Both the position numbers and the translations under genes were made by a program. From Arenicella sp. (GTDB taxonomy: Bacteria; Pseudomonadota; Gammaproteobacteria; Arenicellales; Arenicellaceae): 12,210 nt of DNA. Location of the stretch: contig JAHHOC010000444.1 in NCBI GenBank assembly GCA_018677115.1, positions 1 to 12,210 on the forward strand, read 5' to 3'. The notes under the pieces are model-generated. The model made no database searches and had not been told where the DNA came from. It saw only the letters and a list, made by a program, of their open reading frames with translations. Below are positions 6,316 to 12,210 of this stretch, one piece after another; the first letter of the stretch is position 1; every line of letters begins with the position of its first letter.

Positions 6316-7659
6316 TTGCTCCATACACTTAAGAAAGGCCTTCAACTGCCCCTGCGGGGACGACCTGATCAGCGTATCGAGTCGGCCGGAGTTATTAACT
6401 CGGTGGCCGTGTTGGGTTCAGATTACGTTGGGCTCAAGCCAACTATGCTGGTGCAACAGGGCGACAGCGTTAGCGAAGGCACTCCATTGTTTGAGGATAA
6501 AAAAAATCCCGGAGTATTAGTCTGTTCTCCGGCAGCGGGCACTGTCACTCAGATCAACCGTGGGGCAAAAAGGACTCTGCTATCGGTGGTGATCAATGTA
6601 GAAGGAGATGAGGCCGAAGATTTTAATCCTGAAAATGGCGAGGAGCTGACTGCCTTTAATGGGGAAAAGGTCAGGCAGTTGTTGCTTCGTTCCGGAATGT
6701 GGGTGGCGTTCCGTACACGGCCGTTTGGCAAGGTGCCGGCAGCCGATTCGGTGCCCAATTCTATCTTCGTCAACGCCATGGATACCAATCCGCTGGCCGT
6801 CGATCCGCAGTTGATCATAAATGAACACCCCAACGCGTTCGCTGCTGGGATCGCGATATTGCATAAATTCAGTGTTCCCGTTTATGTATGTCAGGAACGC
6901 GAAGCCAAGTTACCTGATTTAAACGCAACTTCTGCGATAATCGCGAGGTTTGCCGGGCCACATCCGGCCGGGCTTAGCAGCACGCACGTACATTTTCTGG
7001 ATCCGGTAAACTCTAATAAATCAGTTTGGACCGTGGGTTATCAGGACGTTATAGCGATTGGCAAGCTGTTCACTACCGGTAAGCTAGATAATTCCAGGTG
7101 TTTTGCGCTTGGTGGCCCCTTTGTAAATTCGCCCAGGGTTTTCAGGGCAAGGCTGGGTGCCAGTATCGACGATATTATTAACGGGCGGATAATTGAAGGT
7201 AAGAAGCGTGTGATCAGTGGCTCAGTGTTCAATGGTCATCATGCTGATGGTATGTTGGCATTCGCCGGACGCTACGATAATCAAGTCTCGGTAATTGAGG
7301 AAAATGATGACCGTGAATTTATGGGCTGGATTGCTCCCGGCCGCAACAAGTTTTCAGCGTTGAATGTGTTTGTCTCAAGTTTATTTAAGCCCAAGGCTTT
7401 CGATATAACAACTTCGCAGAATGGCAGTCCGCGTGCAGTGGTGCCGATAGGCGTATTTGAAAAAGTAATGCCGTTGGATATTTTGCCCACACCTTTGCTG
7501 AAATCTATTCTGGTGAAGGACACCGACACTGCGCAGGAACTGGGTTGCCTTGAATTGATTGAAGAGGACCTGGCGCTGTGTTCTTTTGTTGATCCCGGTA
7601 AGCACGACTTCGGGCCACTTTTACGTTCAACCTTGACACAAATAGAGAGGGAAGGCTGA
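6316..7659 (+). CDS. nqrA: Na+-translocating NADH:quinone reductase subunit A
   Basis: A 447-residue subunit of the respiratory Na+ pump, a cytoplasm-facing peripheral protein that packs against NqrB. It aligns along its whole length with the Vibrio-type protein as recalled: [11 protein letters not shown] near the start, the barrel-sandwich segment [11 protein letters not shown] and [19 protein letters not shown] at about 35-77, [13 protein letters not shown] (81-93), and GPHPAG at 214-219 leading to THVHFLDPV. The start appears to be TTG at 6316: the in-frame stop TAA at 6292-6294 leaves no ATG or GTG between it and the conserved N-terminus. TAGAGG (6305-6310) lies five bases upstream as ribosome site. 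NqrA carries no covalent cofactor; quinone binding has been proposed from biochemistry. It is the first gene of the operon, about 80 bases from the predicted start site, and its stop overlaps the nqrB start (TGATG). Confidence 0.97.
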   Translation: MLHTLKKGLQLPLRGRPDQRIESAGVINSVAVLGSDYVGLKPTMLVQQGDSVSEGTPLFEDKKNPGVLVCSPAAGTVTQINRGAKRTLLSVVINVEGDEAEDFNPENGEELTAFNGEKVRQLLLRSGMWVAFRTRPFGKVPAADSVPNSIFVNAMDTNPLAVDPQLIINEHPNAFAAGIAILHKFSVPVYVCQEREAKLPDLNATSAIIARFAGPHPAGLSSTHVHFLDPVNSNKSVWTVGYQDVIAIGKLFTTGKLDNSRCFALGGPFVNSPRVFRARLGASIDDIINGRIIEGKKRVISGSVFNGHHADGMLAFAGRYDNQVSVIEENDDREFMGWIAPGRNKFSALNVFVSSLFKPKAFDITTSQNGSPRAVVPIGVFEKVMPLDILPTPLLKSILVKDTDTAQELGCLELIEEDLALCSFVDPGKHDFGPLLRSTLTQIEREG

Positions 7660-8876
7660 TGTCCCTGTTGCGGCGCACCCTTGATAATATTTATCCGCAT
7701 GTTACCGAAGGCGGGAAATACCATAAGTTTTACGCCCTTTACGAGGCAGTGGATACGATTTTTTATTCTCCAGCTGATGTAAATCATGGCCGCAACCATG
7801 TGCGTGATGGAATCGACCTGAAGAGGGTGATGATATATGTGTGGCTGGCAGCAATGCCCACCATGCTGATGGGTTGTTACAACGTCGGATTGCAGGCAAA
7901 TTCAGTCATGCAGAGCATGGGGATCACTGAAGTTGTCGGTTGGCGGGGAGACATGCTGACCCTGTTTGGGGTGGGTGTGGATCCAAATAGCGTTTGGGAT
8001 AATTTCTGGCACGGTTTCTGGTACTGGTTTCCCATTTATATGACGGTGTTTATCGTCGGCGGGTTCTGGGAAGTGTTATTCGCTAGTGTTCGCGGTCATG
8101 AGATAAATGAAGGCTTCTTTGTTACCTCTATTCTATTCAGTCTCATAGTGCCGGCATCGTTGCCACTGTGGCAGGCTGCGCTGGGAATCAGTTTCGGTAT
8201 AGTCATTGGTAAGGAGGTTTTCGGGGGGACAGGCAAGAATTTTCTAAATCCCGCATTGACGGCGCGGGCGTTCCTTTACTTCGCGTATCCTGCCCAGTTA
8301 TCCGGCGATGCTGTGTGGGTAGCTGTAGATGGCTATTCAAGTCCAACAGCGCTGAGTGTCGCAGCCAGTGGTGGTTTGGAAGCGCTACAGAATGCCGGAT
8401 TTACCATACAGCAATCCATGACTGGCTATATCGCCGGATCTATCGGGGAAACCTCGTTGATAGCCATTGGTATCGGTGCTCTGTTCCTGCTGTACACTAA
8501 AATCGCATCATGGCGCATTATGTTCGGTGTGGCTGTGGGTGTAATTTTGACTAGCCTGATGTTTAATGCCATCGGTAGCGATACCAACCCGATGTTCAGC
8601 GTCACGCCAAACTGGCATTTCGCAATAGGCGGCCTCGCCTTTGGTATGGTTTATATGGCCACTGACCCGGTCAGCGCCTCAATGACCGACTGGGGCCGGT
8701 TCTGGTTCGGGGCATTGGTTGGACTGATGACGGTACTTATCCGGGTAGTTAATCCGGCGTTCCCGGAGGGCATTATGCTGGCCATTCTGTTCGCCAATCT
8801 GTTTGCCCCGTTGATCGACTGGTTTGTTATGCAAGCTAATATTCGCCGGAGGGAGAAGCGTTATGCCAAGACCTAA
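7659..8876 (+). CDS. nqrB: Na+-translocating NADH:quinone reductase subunit B
   Basis: A 405-residue, polytopic membrane subunit that carries a covalent FMN and takes part in Na+ transport and quinone reduction. The sequence matches family landmarks: [14 protein letters not shown] near the start, the GGFWEVLF helix (134-141), [31 protein letters not shown] (189-200), GSDTNPMF and MATDPVSAS. In V. cholerae the GG-FWE region is where inhibitor (HQNO) resistance changes fall, placing it at the quinone pocket. The FMN-bearing threonine should be Thr230 (codon 8346-8348), but the context is [10 protein letters not shown] instead of the usual DGFSGAT: Thr and Asp are kept, Gly-Ala is replaced by Ser-Pro. 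The start ATG overlaps the nqrA TGA by one base and has a strong GAGAGGGAAGG site (7645-7655). Slightly shorter than the V. cholerae protein (about 415), with a shorter loop near residue 90. Confidence 0.97.
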   Translation: MSLLRRTLDNIYPHVTEGGKYHKFYALYEAVDTIFYSPADVNHGRNHVRDGIDLKRVMIYVWLAAMPTMLMGCYNVGLQANSVMQSMGITEVVGWRGDMLTLFGVGVDPNSVWDNFWHGFWYWFPIYMTVFIVGGFWEVLFASVRGHEINEGFFVTSILFSLIVPASLPLWQAALGISFGIVIGKEVFGGTGKNFLNPALTARAFLYFAYPAQLSGDAVWVAVDGYSSPTALSVAASGGLEALQNAGFTIQQSMTGYIAGSIGETSLIAIGIGALFLLYTKIASWRIMFGVAVGVILTSLMFNAIGSDTNPMFSVTPNWHFAIGGLAFGMVYMATDPVSASMTDWGRFWFGALVGLMTVLIRVVNPAFPEGIMLAILFANLFAPLIDWFVMQANIRRREKRYAKT

Positions 8877-9744
8877 AAAGGTATTCATGATGCGTGATAT
8901 CGGCAGGTATCAACAAGGGTTTCTTAACCTGCCGAATGACAATATGGCAAAGACCATTATCGTTGCCACTTTGCTGTGCCTGGTTTGCTCAATCGTTGTA
9001 TCGACTTCAGCAACGCTGCTTAAACCAGCACAGGTTGCCAACAAACTGCTGGACAAGAAGAAGAATATCCTCATGGTATCGGGCATTTCAGCCGAGTCCG
9101 GTGAACAATCGGTCGATGAGCTATTTCAGCGCATCGAAACAAAAGTAGTGGATATGAGCAGTGGTCAGTACACCGAAGAGGTGGATGCTGCCACTTTTGA
9201 TCAGCGCCGGGCAGCCAACGACCCACAGTACAGGGTTGACCTGGATAAGTCGCAGGACATCGCACAGATCGGTGGGCGCTCCAAGTTCGCCAGTGTCTAC
9301 CTGGTTCGCGATGGCGATCGGGTAACCAAATACATTCTGCCTGTAAAGGGCTATGGTCTGTGGTCAACCTTGTACGGCTTTATTGCACTGGAAAGCGATG
9401 CCAGCACCGTGTCAGGGATTACTTTTTATGAGCACAAGGAGACGCCGGGTCTGGGCGGAGAAATTGAAAATCCCCGCTGGCAGCAGGTTTGGATTGGCAA
9501 ACAGCTGCTTGATGATCAGGGTCGTCTTGCGCTGCAGGTTGTAAAAGGTGAGGTCACTGAAGTCACCCCGCAAGCTGAAAATAAAATCGATGGTCTTGCG
9601 GGAGCAACCTTAACCAGTAACGGAGTTAGCAACCTTATCAGTTTCTGGATGGGTGACAACGGCTTCGGCCCCTATCTTGAGAGAATTCGCAGCGCAGCAC
9701 CACAGCCCGTTTCTATTTCAAGCGATTATTCTAACCGAGGTTAA
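8863..9744 (+). CDS. nqrC: Na+-translocating NADH:quinone reductase subunit C
   Basis: A 293-residue subunit with one N-terminal membrane helix ([20 protein letters not shown], about 28-47) and a periplasmic FMN-binding domain. The flavinylation motif is [10 protein letters not shown], with Thr249 (codon 9607-9609) as the residue to which the ApbE-type transferase attaches [20 protein letters not shown] after the helix is strongly family-like. I chose ATG 8863 because GGAGGGAG (8848-8855) lies eight bases upstream; it overlaps the nqrB end by 14 bp. ATG at 8887 (with AAAAAGG just upstream, right after the nqrB stop) gives 285 residues and is a credible alternative. An ATG at 8824 is possible but lacks support. 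With the longer start, the protein has about 15-20 more N-terminal residues than the Vibrio subunit. Two bases separate its stop from nqrD. Confidence 0.95.
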   Translation: MPRPKKVFMMRDIGRYQQGFLNLPNDNMAKTIIVATLLCLVCSIVVSTSATLLKPAQVANKLLDKKKNILMVSGISAESGEQSVDELFQRIETKVVDMSSGQYTEEVDAATFDQRRAANDPQYRVDLDKSQDIAQIGGRSKFASVYLVRDGDRVTKYILPVKGYGLWSTLYGFIALESDASTVSGITFYEHKETPGLGGEIENPRWQQVWIGKQLLDDQGRLALQVVKGEVTEVTPQAENKIDGLAGATLTSNGVSNLISFWMGDNGFGPYLERIRSAAPQPVSISSDYSNRG

Positions 9745-9746
9745 TT

Positions 9747-10421
9747 ATGGCAAGTGAAGCAAAAAAAGCACTTCTTGAGCCGTTATTTGTAAATAATCCC
9801 ATCGCATTGCAAATTCTTGGAATCTGCTCGGCACTTGCAGTGACAACGCAATTGAGTGTTGCGCTGATTATGTGTCTGGCGCTGACCGCAGTTACAGCTT
9901 TTTCGAATTTGTCGATCAGCCTGATCCGCAATCACATTCCTTCCAGTATTCGGATTATTGTGCAGATGACAATAATCGCCTCGCTGGTAATCGTAGTTGA
10001 CCAGGTTCTCAAGGCCTATGCCTACCAAACAAGTAAAGTGCTGGCAGTTTTTGTAGGCTTGATCATCACCAACTGTATCGTAATGGGCCGTGCTGAAGCC
10101 TATGCGATGAAGAATCCCCCGTGGCCTTCCTTTCTTGACGGTATAGGTAATGGTCTTGGCTATAGTTTGATTTTGATAATTGTTGCCACCATCCGCGAAT
10201 TGTTCGGCTCAGGCACGCTGCTCGGATACACAATCCTTGCCCCCGTGAGTCAGGGTGGCTGGTATCAGCCAAACGGTTTAATGCTGCTTGCGCCGAGCGC
10301 GTTTATTATTATCGGGCTGACTATCTGGGCTATTCGTGCTTACTATCCGGAACAGGTTGAAGAACCCGATTTTGAACTTCAGGACGCGCATCAGACTCCA
10401 GTGCAGGGAGGTGTTCACTAA
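9747..10421 (+). CDS. nqrD: Na+-translocating NADH:quinone reductase subunit D
   Basis: A 224-residue membrane subunit with about six helices. It carries two conserved cysteines, Cys27 ([10 protein letters not shown]) and Cys110 ([14 protein letters not shown]), which together with the pair in NqrE hold the intramembrane iron-sulfur centre that passes electrons between NqrF and NqrC. Other family marks are [20 protein letters not shown], and the NGLGYS and [12 protein letters not shown] segments. The C-terminal tail (about 205-224) is polar and acidic. ATG at 9747 follows CGAGG (9736-9740) with a six-base spacer. Its TAA shares one base with the nqrE start, consistent with equal production of the two partner subunits. 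Confidence 0.97.
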   Translation: MASEAKKALLEPLFVNNPIALQILGICSALAVTTQLSVALIMCLALTAVTAFSNLSISLIRNHIPSSIRIIVQMTIIASLVIVVDQVLKAYAYQTSKVLAVFVGLIITNCIVMGRAEAYAMKNPPWPSFLDGIGNGLGYSLILIIVATIRELFGSGTLLGYTILAPVSQGGWYQPNGLMLLAPSAFIIIGLTIWAIRAYYPEQVEEPDFELQDAHQTPVQGGVH

Positions 10422-11026
10422 TGGATCTTGTGAGTCTGGCAGTAAAGTCTGTCTTTATCGAAAACCTGGCGCTGTCCTTTTTCCTGGGGATGTGCACATT
10501 CCTGGCTGTTTCAAAAAAAATCCAGACGGCCCTCGGCCTTGGTTTCGCAGTGTTTGTCGTGCTGACTATAACTGTGCCAGTGAATAACTTGATCTATCAG
10601 AATTTTTTGCGCGAAGGCGCGCTGGCGTGGGCCGGGATGCCGGAAGTTGACCTTAGTTTTCTGGGCTTGATCAGTTATATCGGCGTAATAGCCGCACTAG
10701 TGCAAATCTTAGAGATGTTTCTCGATCGCTTTGTACCTGCGCTGTATAACGCGCTGGGGATTTTTCTGCCACTGATAACCGTTAATTGCGCTATTTTAGG
10801 TGCTTCGTTATTCATGGTCGAACGCGACTACAACTTTTCGCAGAGCGTTGTATATGGTGCCAGCAGTGGTTTTGGCTGGGCGCTGGCAATTGTCGCACTG
10901 GCCGGTATTCGTGAAAAGCTTAAATACAGTGATGTGCCTGATGGCTTAGAGGGATTGGGCATCACTTTTATCACCGTTGGATTGATGGCGCTGGGATTCC
11001 TGGCGTTTTCCGGCATTCAACTTTAA
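10421..11026 (+). CDS. nqrE: Na+-translocating NADH:quinone reductase subunit E
   Basis: A 201-residue membrane subunit, homologous to NqrD but in inverted topology, which completes the shared iron-sulfur site. Cys25 lies in [14 protein letters not shown] and Cys123 in [14 protein letters not shown]. Further matches include [47 protein letters not shown] and the C-terminal [10 protein letters not shown]. It is about three residues longer than the V. cholerae subunit, the difference lying in the loop near 64-78. The start overlaps the nqrD stop (TAATG) and has a strong AGGGAGGTG at 10405-10413, seven bases ahead. The stop is followed by a 23-base spacer before nqrF. Confidence 0.97.
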   Translation: MDLVSLAVKSVFIENLALSFFLGMCTFLAVSKKIQTALGLGFAVFVVLTITVPVNNLIYQNFLREGALAWAGMPEVDLSFLGLISYIGVIAALVQILEMFLDRFVPALYNALGIFLPLITVNCAILGASLFMVERDYNFSQSVVYGASSGFGWALAIVALAGIREKLKYSDVPDGLEGLGITFITVGLMALGFLAFSGIQL

Positions 11027-11049
11027 AGTTCTGGTATTAGAGCGAAGCT

Positions 11050-12210
11050 ATGTTAGAAATTGGTTTAGGTGTAGGGTTTTTTACTCTCATTGTGCTACTG
11101 CTGGTAGCAATCATACTGTTTGCCAAGAGTCGATTGGTTGCCAGCGGCAACGTGCAAATATTGATTAATGGAGAGAAGGAAATTGAGGTGCCGGCGGGAG
11201 GTAAATTGCTCGGCGCCCTGGCCGATCACCATTTATTTGTTTCTTCAGCCTGTGGTGGGGGTGGAACCTGTGCACAATGCCGGGTAAAAATTCATGAGGG
11301 TGGTGGATCAATTTTGCCGACTGAAGAAACGCACATCACTAAACGTGAAGCCAGGGAAGGTGATCGTTTGTCCTGTCAGGTTACCGTTAAGCAGGATATG
11401 AAAATTGATGTACCTGAAGAGGTGTTTGGGGTTAAAAAGTGGCCCTGCAAAGTGCGCTCCAACGAGAATGTTGCTACCTTTATCAAGGAATTGGTGCTCG
11501 AATTACCGGAGGGCGAAAATGTCGACTTCAGGGCCGGTGGCTATATTCAAATAGAGTGTCCGCCACATCATGTCAAGTACACCGAATTCGAAGTACAGGA
11601 TGAGTACAAATCCGATTGGGATCATTTCAATATCTGGCAGTATGAGTCGGTTGTCACAGATACCGTAGTGCGTGCTTACTCGATGGCCAATTACCCAGAA
11701 GAGAAAGGCATTATCATGCTCAATGTGCGGATTGCGTCACCTCCGCCCCGTACCGAGGGCCTGCCGCCGGGTCAGATGTCGTCTTATATTTTCAATTTGA
11801 AGCCAGGCGACGAAGTGACCATTTCCGGGCCGTTTGGCGAGTTTTTTGCCAAGGAAACAGAGGCGGAAATGGTTTTCGTCGGCGGTGGTGCCGGTATGGC
11901 GCCTATGCGTTCACATATTTTTGATCAGTTGGAACGCATTAAAACTGATCGTAAAATGACGTTCTGGTATGGAGCGCGTAGCTTGCGCGAAATGTTCTAT
12001 GTCCAGGACTTTGATCGGCTCGACGCTGAACATGATAATTTTAAATGGCACGTTGCCCTGTCTGATCCCCTGGATGAGGATAACTGGACGGGGGACACAG
12101 GCTTTATTCACAATGTGCTGTATGAAAACTATCTGAAGGACCATCCGGCTCCTGAAGACTGTGAATACTATATGTGTGGCCCGCCGATGATGAACTCAGC
12201 GGTAATTTCG
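11050..12210 (+). CDS. nqrF: Na+-translocating NADH:quinone reductase subunit F, 3' end cut by window edge
   Basis: The electron-input subunit, which oxidises NADH. The first 387 residues are visible; about 20 C-terminal residues are missing compared with the usual 407-408. Residues 4-24 form one membrane anchor. A plant-type 2Fe-2S domain follows, with Cys68, Cys74, Cys77 and Cys109. The ferredoxin-reductase part has the FAD motif RAYSMAN (208-214), [17 protein letters not shown], the NADH-binding [10 protein letters not shown] (278-287), and the C-terminal CGPPMM (376-381). It passes electrons from FAD to 2Fe-2S and on to the NqrD/E centre. The start ATG at 11050 has only a weak AGAG (11039-11042). 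The frame stays open to the last base. Downstream, outside the window, apbE and nqrM would be expected from the common operon layout. Confidence 0.97.
   Translation, partial: MLEIGLGVGFFTLIVLLLVAIILFAKSRLVASGNVQILINGEKEIEVPAGGKLLGALADHHLFVSSACGGGGTCAQCRVKIHEGGGSILPTEETHITKREAREGDRLSCQVTVKQDMKIDVPEEVFGVKKWPCKVRSNENVATFIKELVLELPEGENVDFRAGGYIQIECPPHHVKYTEFEVQDEYKSDWDHFNIWQYESVVTDTVVRAYSMANYPEEKGIIMLNVRIASPPPRTEGLPPGQMSSYIFNLKPGDEVTISGPFGEFFAKETEAEMVFVGGGAGMAPMRSHIFDQLERIKTDRKMTFWYGARSLREMFYVQDFDRLDAEHDNFKWHVALSDPLDEDNWTGDTGFIHNVLYENYLKDHPAPEDCEYYMCGPPMMNSAVIS

Noticed and set aside
7281..7799. Minus-strand open frame of 172 codons opposite nqrA/nqrB
   Set aside because: Antisense shadow of two highly conserved subunits; the product shows no recognisable domain.
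8824..8862. Longer NqrC beginning at ATG 8824
   Set aside because: The added residues overlap the nqrB coding end, match nothing in NqrC, and the ribosome site GGAGGGAG lies downstream of that ATG.
11027..11049. Terminator or separate promoter between nqrE and nqrF
   Set aside because: The 23-base spacer has no stem-loop with a T-tract and no promoter hexamers; it is a simple intra-operon gap.

Overview
The window looks like the chromosome of an aerobic, probably marine, gammaproteobacterium. Nearly every base is in tightly packed genes. The Na+-pumping NADH:quinone reductase is close to the Vibrio cholerae type by recall, and the transglutaminase/DUF58/MoxR trio resembles the Pseudomonas/Marinobacter/Cellvibrio-like arrangement. 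Genus cannot be fixed from the sequence alone. I see no mobile elements, tRNA, rRNA, CRISPR array, or base-composition break suggesting recent transfer.

Left half, minus strand (about 6100 down to the left edge): one apparent co-directional operon. In transcription order it holds a four-helix membrane protein of the DUF6394 type (6022-5639), a two-TM K+ channel with cytoplasmic NAD-binding RCK/TrkA domains (5613-3913), a MoxR-type AAA+ ATPase (3892-2990), a DUF58 membrane protein (2957-2055), and a TgpA-like membrane transglutaminase (2065 to beyond position 1). Spacers are 20-32 bp and the last pair overlaps by 11 bp. The channel gene is the most notable thing here. It is split by an in-frame TAA at 5119-5121, in the middle of the first RCK Rossmann fold. 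The reading frame is the same on both sides, so the two pieces (164 and 400 aa) look like one 566-codon gene with a single nonsense codon.

Centre (6023-6315): a 293-bp divergent regulatory region. It holds a good sigma70-like promoter toward nqr (TTGCCC, 16 bp, TATAAT), a possible minus-strand -10, two perfect inverted repeats that could be operators, and a GC-rich hairpin in the leader of the leftward operon.

Right half, plus strand (6316 to the right edge): the nqrABCDEF operon, cut by the window end about 20 codons before the expected end of nqrF. All six Na+-NQR subunits are present with their cofactor residues: flavinylated Thr in NqrB and NqrC, the four Cys of the NqrD/NqrE iron-sulfur site, and the 2Fe-2S, FAD and NADH motifs of NqrF. 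nqrA seems to start with TTG, and NqrB has an unusual SSPT in place of the usual SGAT around its FMN-bearing threonine.

The layout therefore sets a primary respiratory Na+ pump back to back with a K+ channel operon that also carries a MoxR/DUF58/transglutaminase envelope module. I see no clearly new biological system. The interrupted channel gene, the variant NqrB flavin site and the channel-to-envelope gene linkage are the points worth following.
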